NCBI GenBank assembly: GCA_013335845.1
Contig: JAAXUU010000083.1
Span: 1-6,494, forward strand
Direction of reading: 5' to 3'
DNA length: 6,494 bases
Origin: Actinomycetota bacterium
GTDB lineage: Bacteria; Actinomycetota; Coriobacteriia; Coriobacteriales; RUG844
Made by a program: the position numbers and the translations under genes. Shown here in pieces: positions 1 to 6,494 of this stretch. The notes beneath the pieces are model-generated. The model was given only the letters and a program-made list of their open reading frames with translations. It made no database searches and was not told where the DNA came from. Numbering within the stretch: position 1 is the stretch's first letter; each line of letters opens with the position of its first letter.

Positions 1-1425
1 AGGAACGGTAACGAATATCGGGAAACCTACGATAAGCTCATATATTCTCCGGGTGCGAAACCCACGATTCCGGACTTGCCCGGTGTGGACTACGACCGCA
101 TATTCACCTTGCGTACCATCGACGATACCTTCGCTATAGACGAATATATACGCGATGCGAATGCAGAGACGGCAACCGTCATAGGGGCGGGATTCATCGG
201 CCTGGAAATGGCCGAGAACCTGAAGCGCCGCGGTCTGCACGTCAGCGTCGTCCAGCGTTCCGACCATGTTCTGCCCACGCTTGATTATGACATGGCGTGT
301 GAGGTCCACCATTATCTTAAGGATCAGGGTATCGATCTCTATCTGAATACACCTTTCGAGGGTTTCTCGGAGCACGAAGGCCAGATCGTGACCCGGTTTG
401 CGGGTGGGGAGTCCCTCGCATCGGATTTGGTGATACTCGCCATCGGGGTCACGTGCGATACAGACTTGGCGCAAAACGCAGGCCTAGAGATGGGTGCGAA
501 GAATTCGATCCGCGTCAACGAGCGCATGGAGACCTCGGCTCCGGATGTCTACGCCGTCGGGGACGCCATTGAAATCACCCATTATGTTTCCGGAAAACCG
601 GGGCTCATAGCCTTGGCAGGTCCGGCCAATAAACAAGGGCATATCGCCGCCGACAACATCTGTGGTATCCCAAGCGCCTTCACAGGTACTCAGGGGTCTT
701 GGGTCCTGAAGATCTTCGATATGACGATTGCCGGCACCGGCTTGACCGAGAAGGCCGCCAAGGCAGCAGGGATAGATTACGATAGGATCATTTTGTCGCC
801 TGCGTCCCATGCGACGTATTATCCCGGTGCGCACAGCATAACCATGAAAGTGTTGTTCGCACCCGAAAGTGGGCTTATCCTAGGAGCGCAACTCGTTGGT
901 TTCGAAGGCGTCGACAAGCGCTGCGATGTACTTGCCACAGCGATCCGTGCGAAGATGACCGCGCATGACCTCGTCGAACTCGAACTCGCCTATGCACCTC
1001 CGTATTCGAGCGCGAAAGACCCGGTGAATATGGCCGGGTATATCATGGAGAACATCCTGAATGGACGTATATCGCAATTCCATTGGGACGAAGTCGCGCA
1101 ATTGGAAGCTCGTCTGGAAACCCGCGACGATATAACCCTTCTCGATGTTCGCACGGTGAATGAATTCTCGCGAGGACATTTCAATGGGGCGGTCAACATC
1201 CCCGTGGATGAGCTGCGCGATCACATACATGAGCTGAACCCCGAAAAGCCTCTCTACGTAAGCTGCCAAAGCGGTTTGAGAAGCTATATTGCTTGCAGCA
1301 TCCTGCAGCAATACGGTTATACCTGCTACAACCTGAGTGGTGGGTATCGTTTCTATCACGCAATCGATGAAAACGCCAAGTTGTCGTGGAATGTAAGTAA
1401 TGCGTGTGGCATCGATATCAAATAA
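1..1425 (+). CDS. CoA-disulfide reductase / NADH-dependent flavin reductase with C-terminal rhodanese domain (5'-truncated)
   Basis: The frame is open from base 1 (reading RNGNEYRETYDKLIYSPGAKP) to a TAA at 1423-1425, so the start lies outside the window and 474 codons are visible. What is seen: the strand YDKLIYSPGAKP typical of the first FAD-binding half; a dinucleotide-binding VIGAGFIGLE motif (about 178-207); a second FAD motif, VYAVGDA (about 547-567); the dimerisation domain of the pyridine nucleotide-disulfide reductase family; then a rhodanese domain from about base 1075, with LLDVRTVNEFSRGHFNGAVN and the active-site loop CQSGLRS (Cys at 1264-1266). This order matches the CoADR-RHD family (CoA-disulfide or CoA-persulfide/polysulfide reductases using NAD(P)H, cytoplasmic). 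The redox cysteine of the flavoprotein half should be in the missing N-terminus, so the activity cannot be confirmed. A role in thiol redox balance or sulfur/polysulfide reduction is inference. The gene converges on marR, 22 nt away, and shows no obvious link to nif. Confidence 0.88.
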   Translation, partial: RNGNEYRETYDKLIYSPGAKPTIPDLPGVDYDRIFTLRTIDDTFAIDEYIRDANAETATVIGAGFIGLEMAENLKRRGLHVSVVQRSDHVLPTLDYDMACEVHHYLKDQGIDLYLNTPFEGFSEHEGQIVTRFAGGESLASDLVILAIGVTCDTDLAQNAGLEMGAKNSIRVNERMETSAPDVYAVGDAIEITHYVSGKPGLIALAGPANKQGHIAADNICGIPSAFTGTQGSWVLKIFDMTIAGTGLTEKAAKAAGIDYDRIILSPASHATYYPGAHSITMKVLFAPESGLILGAQLVGFEGVDKRCDVLATAIRAKMTAHDLVELELAYAPPYSSAKDPVNMAGYIMENILNGRISQFHWDEVAQLEARLETRDDITLLDVRTVNEFSRGHFNGAVNIPVDELRDHIHELNPEKPLYVSCQSGLRSYIACSILQQYGYTCYNLSGGYRFYHAIDENAKLSWNVSNACGIDIK

Positions 1426-1441
1426 TAGAAAGTGAATTATA

Positions 1442-1485
1442 GAAAGCTCAACGCCTCGATTGATCAAGTGAGGCGTTGAGCTTTC
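1442..1485. terminator. Hairpin between convergent genes, overlapping the end of marR; possible bidirectional terminator
   Basis: Perfect 16-bp inverted repeat: GAAAGCTCAACGCCTC at 1442-1457 and its complement at 1470-1485, with a 12-nt loop. It lies 17 nt after the stop of the reductase gene and contains the last 12 codons and stop of marR. The T run is short on both strands (CTTTC on plus; TTTCTATAATT on minus), so termination may be imperfect. Its place between two convergent genes supports shared terminator function. Confidence 0.65.
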
Positions 1486-1900
1486 TGATGATGTGCGACA
1501 AATCCTCTTTTTCCTGTTCCGATAAAACGCCGAGGATTTCCTTGGCGAAGATCTTGCGTTTTCGGTCTACAATCAGAGCGTTCTCACGCCCTGTGGGAGT
1601 GAGCTCGATGTAGAAGCGGCGGTGATCGTCGTCCGGCGAGATGCGTGTGATCATGCCGTCCTCTTCAAGTCCGAACAACAAGGTGCCCACAGACTGCGCA
1701 GTTATTCCCAACATCTGCGAGAGTTCCTTTTGAGTGAGTTTCTTCGAGCAGAGCCCCTGAGCGACGGCTTCCTCATGCCCAAGTAGTATTCCCAGGGCAG
1801 CGTCTCTGCCGCATCCACCATGATCCCGCGCATGGCGGGAGAGAATCATATGCAGGTGGTGCATATCGCGCAAGAGATCGCCGTCTAAGATGCGGGACAT
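1448..1900 (-). CDS. MarR-family winged helix-turn-helix transcriptional regulator
   Basis: A 150-aa protein, the usual MarR length. The winged HTH is seen at about residues 53-105: LTQKELSQMLGITAQSVG (helix-turn-helix), the following helix TLLFGLEEDG, and a wing with DDDHRRFYIELTPTG, where the acidic/Arg wing is characteristic of the family. Flanking helices, including the C-terminal KEDLSHIIRKLNASL, would form the dimer. The N-terminal third is unusually rich in His and Cys (MHHLHM, RHARDHGGCG, a Cys near residue 51), which could mean metal or redox sensing, but that is speculative. The ATG at 1898-1900 is preceded by GGAG about 6 nt away, inside the end of the upstream MATE gene. The two reading frames overlap by 16 nt, so they are one operon with likely translational coupling. 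By analogy with mepR/mepA of Staphylococcus aureus it probably represses the operon, perhaps through the paired sites at 3346-3403 (inference). Confidence 0.9.
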   Translation of the reverse strand: MSRILDGDLLRDMHHLHMILSRHARDHGGCGRDAALGILLGHEEAVAQGLCSKKLTQKELSQMLGITAQSVGTLLFGLEEDGMITRISPDDDHRRFYIELTPTGRENALIVDRKRKIFAKEILGVLSEQEKEDLSHIIRKLNASLDQSRR

Positions 1901-3324
1901 GTCTGCTCCATTTCCAGTTTATTCAACTTCTTCATTTCCAGGATCACGAAGATACCGGTCGTGAATGTCGATAATACATCCGAAACGGGCGCCGAAACGA
2001 CGATCGACTCAAGCCCTGAGATACCGAACAGGGCGGGGAGGATCATCGGAAGTATCACATAGAGAGGCAGAAGGAAGATCACCTGCCGTGTCAATTCCAA
2101 GATAGCTGCCTTGAGGGGCTGACCGCTCGACTGGAAGTAGCTCGAGCCTGCTATTTGGAAGCCCACGATGGGGAGCATGAACATGTAGACTTTAAGGGCG
2201 GTTATAGCGAAGTCACGCAAAGCGCCTTCGACGCCGAAAAGACTCACCAATTGTGCCGGTATCAGGTGCACGAGCGCCCAGAAGAAAACGCAGATGAAAG
2301 TCGACCAAAGCATCGAAAGGTTGAGCGCCTTCTTGACGCGCTTCCAATTCCGCGCCCCATAATTGAAGCCGATGATCGGCTGAGCACCCAATATGATTCC
2401 GATGATGGGCATTATCGAGAACATCGCGATTTTCTGAATAACCCCGATGGTGGAGAGTGCGCCATCTGAGCCGATGGCATCTTGTGCACCGTAAGCGACA
2501 AGGAGTTGATTGAGGACGACACTCAGGATAGTTGCCGCGACCTGCATGACGAACGAGGCCATGCCCAGTATGAGGATTTTCCCTTGCAGTCTGAAATCCG
2601 GCACCATTGCGCTCAAACGTAACCTGAAAACGGCTTTGCGGTTGAGGCAGAAGAACAAGAGAACCGGTACCATCCCGATGAACTGCCCGAAAATGGTCGC
2701 ATAGGCAGAACCTTGTATTCCCCAGCCGAAAACCATCACGAAAAGGTAATTCAAGACTGCGCAGGAAATGGTACCGAGCACGACAGTGTAGAGCGCGCGA
2801 TTAGGCTCTCCGGCGGTGCGCAGGAAGTTATTCAGGCCCATTCCGATCGATTGGAATATGAAACCGAAGCAGATGATCTGAATGAAGGTTTTGGTAGGAA
2901 CCATGAGTTCCTCGGTTGTACCGACGATCATCAGGATCGGGTCGATGAACACGATTGCTGCGAGCGCGACGATTGCAGCGATCGCAACGAGCAGGAATGT
3001 GGTGTTCCCCAGCACTCGTTCGACTTTTTCTTTTTCGCCTTGGCCCAGCAGGATGGCGGCGAGGGCGTTTCCTCCCTGACCGGCGAGCATTGAAAATCCC
3101 ATAAGAAGTATCTGGATGGGCAAAGCGAGGGTCGTCACGGCGATACCGATCGATCCTATAGCCTGACCGAGGAATATCGAATCGATGACATTGTACAAAG
3201 CATTGAAGATCATGCTGATGATGGCCGGGATAGAGAATTCAAGCAACAGCTTGCCGACTTTGGCGGTGCCGAGTCGGTTTTCTTGCTGTTCGGAAGGGTT
3301 GTTTATAGATGTTTCCTGTTGCAC
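1885..3324 (-). CDS. MATE-family multidrug/sodium antiporter, MepA-like
   Basis: A 479-aa very hydrophobic protein with roughly twelve membrane segments by eye, in two homologous halves. The N-terminal half has RLGTAKVGKLLLEFSIPAIISMIF and YNVIDSIFLG, then AGQGGNALAAILLGQGEKEKVERVLG (about 81-106). The second half repeats that element as GAQPIIGFNYGARNWKRVKKAL (about 313-334), a hallmark of MATE exporters. The family extrudes cationic drugs, dyes or other organic compounds across the cytoplasmic membrane using Na+ or H+ gradients; the substrate here is unknown. Translation starts at GTG (3322-3324) with AAAGG 7 nt upstream; no ATG in the first part fits better. It is the first gene of a two-gene operon, overlapping marR by 16 nt, and is transcribed away from nif. 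A MATE gene paired with a MarR gene recalls mepRA, but there the regulator comes first. Confidence 0.92.
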   Translation of the reverse strand: MQQETSINNPSEQQENRLGTAKVGKLLLEFSIPAIISMIFNALYNVIDSIFLGQAIGSIGIAVTTLALPIQILLMGFSMLAGQGGNALAAILLGQGEKEKVERVLGNTTFLLVAIAAIVALAAIVFIDPILMIVGTTEELMVPTKTFIQIICFGFIFQSIGMGLNNFLRTAGEPNRALYTVVLGTISCAVLNYLFVMVFGWGIQGSAYATIFGQFIGMVPVLLFFCLNRKAVFRLRLSAMVPDFRLQGKILILGMASFVMQVAATILSVVLNQLLVAYGAQDAIGSDGALSTIGVIQKIAMFSIMPIIGIILGAQPIIGFNYGARNWKRVKKALNLSMLWSTFICVFFWALVHLIPAQLVSLFGVEGALRDFAITALKVYMFMLPIVGFQIAGSSYFQSSGQPLKAAILELTRQVIFLLPLYVILPMILPALFGISGLESIVVSAPVSDVLSTFTTGIFVILEMKKLNKLEMEQTCPAS

Positions 3325-3345
3325 GCGGTGACCTTTCGACGAAGA

Positions 3346-3403
3346 ATACTAAGTGTGCTTACTATAATGTCGAATGAGGCAAAACAGTAAGCTAACTTAG
3401 TAT
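3346..3403. promoter_or_regulatory. Pair of inverted 18-nt elements in the MATE/nif-leader divergent region; candidate MarR operator
   Basis: On the plus strand 3386-3403 reads AGTAAGCTAACTTAGTAT. On the minus strand 3363-3346 reads AGTAAGCACACTTAGTAT. These differ at two central positions only, so they form an 18-nt inverted repeat around a 22-nt centre. Each element is itself a near palindrome (AGTAAG-N4-CTTAGT), and their centres are 40 nt apart, close to four helical turns. This is what two repressor dimers on the same DNA face would need. The site lies 22 nt upstream of the MATE GTG start and covers the likely promoter, so autoregulation by the MarR of the same operon is the simplest reading (inference). 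Confidence 0.6.
3361..3390 (-). promoter_or_regulatory. Candidate promoter of the MATE-marR operon
   Basis: On the minus strand TATAGT (3366-3361) is one base from the -10 consensus, 18 nt downstream of a poor -35, TTACTG (3390-3385). A start near 3353 would leave about 30 nt of leader before the GTG. On the plus strand the same place carries a perfect TATAAT (3363-3368), but with no recognisable -35. The promoter hexamers fall within or between the two operator-like elements. Confidence 0.35.
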
Positions 3404-3435
3404 CAATCATATGAATGGAGTATCCCTGACAGTCT

Positions 3436-3442
3436 AAGGAGG
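3436..3442 (+). promoter_or_regulatory. Strong Shine-Dalgarno sequence before a short leader ORF
   Basis: AAGGAGG is a full anti-16S match, 11 nt before an ATG at 3454. The stretch 3438-3448 (GGAGGCGAGGG) can also pair with the 5' arm of the downstream terminator (3588-3600): eleven pairs including one G-U, with a two-base bulge. Ribosome binding and that pairing would exclude each other. Confidence 0.4.
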
Positions 3443-3453
3443 CGAGGGGTGAG

Positions 3454-3498
3454 ATGATTCGCGGTCCGCTTACAACTATTAACATTCCCGAAACCTAG
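3454..3498 (+). CDS. Possible 14-residue leader peptide upstream of nifH
   Basis: ATG at 3454 opens a 14-codon frame (MIRGPLTTINIPET) ending in TAG at 3496-3498. The support is the strong AAGGAGG 11 nt upstream and its place in a leader that ends in an intrinsic terminator. There is no run of a regulatory amino acid (three Thr and three Ile are present but spread out), so classical amino-acid attenuation is not indicated. It may be a fortuitous frame. Confidence 0.25.
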   Translation: MIRGPLTTINIPET

Positions 3499-3549
3499 AA
3501 CCGGTGTGTCTCCGATATAGTGATCGTACTGTGACAACGGCGTCGCGGG

Positions 3550-3567
3550 CGTGTGGATCACCACACG
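3550..3567 (+). other. 7-bp hairpin in the nif leader
   Basis: CGTGTGG (3550-3556) pairs perfectly with CCACACG (3561-3567) around the tetraloop ATCA. The 3' arm could instead pair with CCGGTGTG at 3501-3508 with one bulged G, and GATCAC at 3556-3561 with GTGATC at 3520-3525, so alternative folds exist. As DNA it is also a palindrome that a dimeric regulator could bind. Confidence 0.45.
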
Positions 3568-3586
3568 GATATCTTCAGGCAATGAT

Positions 3587-4575
<989 letters not shown>

Positions 4576-4645
4576 AGCAAACGGTCTATGCAGAATCGCG
4601 TAGTTGCAGGGCATAGAGATCCCCTATGAGAAGGAAGTGGTGGAA

Positions 4646-4972
4646 ATGGTATTGGTTCGAGCAATCGTTCGTCCGGAGAAAGTCGGGTTCATATTAAGTG
4701 AACTTCTCAGTGCAGGTTTTCCTGCGGTTACCAAGATGAGCGTTTTCGGCCGCGGTCGACAGATGGGCGTGAAGGTAGGCGATCTGGTCTACGACGAGAT
4801 CCCGAAGGAAATGCTCCTCGTGGTCTGTGTCGACGAAGATAAGGACGATGCGGTCAAGGTGATTCTCGGCGCGGCGAAGACAGGAAAAGACGGCAACTTC
4901 GGTGACGGGCGTATCTTCGTCTCTCCCGTCGAAGAAGCGTATACCGTATCATCCGGCACGGCCGGTCTGTAG
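4646..4972 (+). CDS. nifI1: Nitrogen regulatory PII-like protein NifI1
   Basis: A 108-aa PII-superfamily protein. MVLVRAIVRPEKVGFILSELLSAGFPAVT (residues 1-29) is the first beta-alpha unit, GRGRQMGVKVGDLVYDEIPKE (35-55) the T-loop region, and TGKDGNFGDGRIFV (79-92) the B-loop that binds the ATP/ADP phosphates. The short T-loop and position right after nifH fit NifI1. In Methanococcus maripaludis NifI1 and NifI2 together bind NifDK and inhibit it when ammonium rises, with 2-oxoglutarate relieving inhibition; the same role is inferred here. The frame extends upstream to a TTG at 4604, but the ATG at 4646 is preferred: it gives the conserved N-terminus and has AAGGA 10 nt upstream. The nifH-nifI1 gap is 115 nt and includes the tandem repeats and alternative small stems (CTATGC 4586-4591, GCATAG 4611-4616, CTATG 4624-4628). 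Confidence 0.94.
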   Translation: MVLVRAIVRPEKVGFILSELLSAGFPAVTKMSVFGRGRQMGVKVGDLVYDEIPKEMLLVVCVDEDKDDAVKVILGAAKTGKDGNFGDGRIFVSPVEEAYTVSSGTAGL

Positions 4973-4976
4973 ACCG
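4963..4976 (+). repeat. Short perfect hairpin around the nifI1 stop codon
   Basis: CGGTCT (4963-4968) and AGACCG (4971-4976) flank GT, so the stop codon TAG (4970-4972) lies at the turn. With a two-base gap the RNA stem would have to open at the tip. The left half, CGGTCTGTAG, nearly repeats the end of nifH, CGGTCTATAG (4521-4530). There is no T run, so this is not a terminator; function is unknown. Confidence 0.45.
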
Positions 4977-4993
4977 CATAAAGGGAGTATGCC

Positions 4994-5377
4994 ATGAAAG
5001 AGATTATGGCGGTGTTGCGTCCGCAGAAAGTAAACGCAACGAAGACGGCTCTGGCCGAGGCGGGATTTCCTTCATTAACCTGTCAATCGGTGTTAGGTCG
5101 CGGTAAGAAATTCCTCGATCCTGCTATCGCCGCGGGTATCGTCGAGGCGGGAGGGCTACCCGACAACGCAATCGGCGAGACGCTCACCGAGCCGACACGC
5201 TTCATCTCCAAGCGTATGTTCACCCTGATTGTGGAGGATGAAGACGTCTCGAAAGTGGTCGAGATACTATTCAAGACCAACCGAACGAACACCCCGGGCG
5301 ATGGAAGGATATTCGTCATGCCCGTTGGAGAATCCTATCGTGTGCGTAACGGCGAGCCAGCCGCAGAAGCGTACTAA
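4994..5377 (+). CDS. nifI2: Nitrogen regulatory PII-like protein NifI2
   Basis: A 127-aa PII-superfamily protein. MKEIMAVLRPQKVNATKTALAEAGFPSLT is the opening beta-alpha unit, SVLGRGKKF followed by a longer T-loop region to about residue 72 is typical of NifI2, and TNTPGDGRIFVMPVGESYRVR (98-118) is the B-loop and last strand. It acts with NifI1 as the ammonium-responsive inhibitor of nitrogenase (established for methanogens, inferred here). Neither NifI protein shows a GlnB-type Tyr51 context that would suggest uridylylation. ATG at 4994 follows AAGGGAG with about 6 nt spacing, 21 nt after nifI1; the gene ends 22 nt before nifD, so the three are closely packed in one transcript. Confidence 0.95.
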   Translation: MKEIMAVLRPQKVNATKTALAEAGFPSLTCQSVLGRGKKFLDPAIAAGIVEAGGLPDNAIGETLTEPTRFISKRMFTLIVEDEDVSKVVEILFKTNRTNTPGDGRIFVMPVGESYRVRNGEPAAEAY

Positions 5378-5399
5378 TGAATGAGAAGAGGTGAGAAAT

Positions 5400-6494
5400 A
5401 TGTCGGATATGCCAATGGACGTCGTGCTCGATAAATACGAAGCGCAAGTTTACAAGAATCGAAAGAAGCATGTCGTAACAGTGGATAACACCCTCGAGAC
5501 TCCCCAGGAGATCCTCGCGAACGTACGTACGGTTCCGGGAATGCTGACGCATCGTGGTTGTAGCTTCGCCGGTTGCAAGGGCGTTGTTCTCGGCCCTGTG
5601 AAAGATGCCCTTACCATCGTGCACGGCCCGATCGGTTGCTCGTTCTATACATGGGGAACCCGGCGCCACAAGGCGATCGCCGGTGAAGACGGCATGAACC
5701 TGGTGCCCTATACGTTCTCAACGGATATGCAGGAAGCGGATATCGTATTCGGCGGCGAGAAGAAGCTCTTCAAGGCGGTCGAGGAGGGTATAGCACTTTT
5801 CCACCCTTCGACGGTATTCATATGCTCGACCTGCCCTGTCGGTCTTATCGGCGATGATATCCACTCGGTCGCATCCCGGATCGAGGAAGCATACGGCGTC
5901 AAGTGCATCGCCTTCTCATGTGAAGGTTACAAGGGAGTGAGCCAGTCCGCCGGTCACCACATCGCGAACAACCAGATCATCCGCCGCATAATCGGCGAAG
6001 GCGACACGGAGCCGACCGCCAAGTACTCGATCAATATACTGGGCGAGTACAACATCGGTGGAGACTCATGGGAGACCGAGCGCATACTGAAACGCGTCGG
6101 CTATGAGATCGTCTCCGTCATGACGGGCGACGGTTCGGTGGCGGAAATGAAGAACTCGCATCTTGCCGGTTTGAATATCGTCCAGTGCCACCGCTCTATC
6201 AACTATATCGCCGAGATGATGAAGACCCAGTACGGCATCGATTGGCTCAAGGTGAACTTCGTCGGCGTGAATGCGACGGTCAAGTCCCTTCGCAGTATAG
6301 CTTCGTATTTCGATGATCCCGAGCTTATCGCCCGCACCGAAGAGGTCATCGCCGATGAGTTGGCCGACATCGAGGAGGACTTCGCCTATTACCGGGAGAA
6401 GCTGAAGGGTAAGAAAGCCGCTCTGTATGTCGGCGGCTCTAGAAGCCATCACTATCAACAGTTGCTTCGCGACTACAACATGTCGACCGTACTG
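5400..6494 (+). CDS. nifD: Nitrogenase molybdenum-iron protein alpha chain (3'-truncated)
   Basis: Open from ATG at 5400 (AGGTGA 5 nt upstream) to the window end, 365 codons with no stop; the family is usually about 480-540 aa. Key residues by alignment from memory to Azotobacter vinelandii NifD: P-cluster cysteines Cys53 (HRGCSFAG), Cys80 (HGPIGC) and Cys145 (STCPVGLIGDD), matching 62, 88 and 154; Val61 for Val70; Arg88 for Arg96; Gln182 and His186 in GVSQSAGHH for Gln191 and His195; FeMo-cofactor ligand Cys263 (IVQCHRS) for Cys275; and Arg348 in GGSRSHH for Arg359. The His442 ligand is beyond the edge. With NifK it forms the N2-reducing heterotetramer in the cytoplasm. Sequences such as SFYTWGTRR, VQCHRSINYIAEMM and GGSRSHHY match group III Mo nitrogenases, not AnfD/VnfD. 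nifK is expected next. Confidence 0.97.
   Translation, partial: MSDMPMDVVLDKYEAQVYKNRKKHVVTVDNTLETPQEILANVRTVPGMLTHRGCSFAGCKGVVLGPVKDALTIVHGPIGCSFYTWGTRRHKAIAGEDGMNLVPYTFSTDMQEADIVFGGEKKLFKAVEEGIALFHPSTVFICSTCPVGLIGDDIHSVASRIEEAYGVKCIAFSCEGYKGVSQSAGHHIANNQIIRRIIGEGDTEPTAKYSINILGEYNIGGDSWETERILKRVGYEIVSVMTGDGSVAEMKNSHLAGLNIVQCHRSINYIAEMMKTQYGIDWLKVNFVGVNATVKSLRSIASYFDDPELIARTEEVIADELADIEEDFAYYREKLKGKKAALYVGGSRSHHYQQLLRDYNMSTVL

Noticed and set aside
880..1467. 195-codon minus-strand frame opposite the reductase-rhodanese gene
   Set aside because: Antisense to a clearly conserved protein, no family features, and it runs through the intergenic hairpin.
2155..3093. Several plus-strand frames inside the MATE gene
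   Set aside because: Their products are charged low-complexity peptides that mirror the hydrophobic MATE codons; no ribosome binding sites of note.
3552..3565. NifA upstream activator site (TGT...ACA)
   Set aside because: The gap is 8, not 10, and no sigma-54 promoter accompanies it.
4604..4645. Upstream TTG start adding 14 residues to NifI1
   Set aside because: The extension is not like NifI1 proteins, whose conserved sequence begins at the ATG at 4646, which has its own Shine-Dalgarno.

Overview
The window carries the start of a molybdenum-type nitrogen-fixation operon (nifH, nifI1, nifI2, then nifD running off the right edge). To its left are a divergent two-gene MATE/MarR drug-efflux operon and the 3' part of a flavin disulfide reductase fused to a rhodanese. 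The NifH and NifD sequences, and two PII-like nifI genes between nifH and nifD, are the pattern of anaerobes with group III nitrogenases (clostridia, sulfate reducers, methanogens and some other anaerobic lineages). Bacterial promoters, Shine-Dalgarno sites and moderate GC content point to an anaerobic bacterium. The exact group (Clostridia or an anaerobic actinobacterium such as Coriobacteriia are both possible) cannot be settled from this window.

Layout: 1-1425 (+) is a CoA-disulfide-reductase/rhodanese fusion, open at the left edge. It converges on marR (1448-1900, -), with a 16-bp-arm hairpin at the junction that also encodes the end of MarR. The MATE transporter (1885-3324, -) is transcribed first and overlaps marR by 16 nt. 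Its promoter region contains a pair of related 18-nt elements facing each other (3346-3403), a plausible operator for the MarR repressor.

The 384-bp gap from 3325 to 3708 is the most interesting non-coding part. On the nif-side strand it holds a possible 14-codon leader ORF with a strong Shine-Dalgarno sequence, a 7-bp hairpin, and a perfect 14-bp intrinsic terminator with a six-T tract. The terminator lies about 80 nt before the nifH start, with no annotated upstream gene for it to serve. Either the nif operon is controlled by transcription attenuation or a small RNA is made here. I found no sigma-54 promoter or canonical NifA site.

The nif genes are co-oriented with good ribosome binding sites. 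NifH is the ATP-dependent electron donor and NifD the alpha subunit of the MoFe protein. NifI1 and NifI2 are the PII-type pair that in methanogens switches nitrogenase off when ammonium appears. A 15-bp unit made of the last four sense codons of nifH plus its stop is repeated in tandem four times across the nifH end. No wholly unknown gene was found; the novelty candidates are regulatory (nif leader, operator pair, nifH-end repeats).
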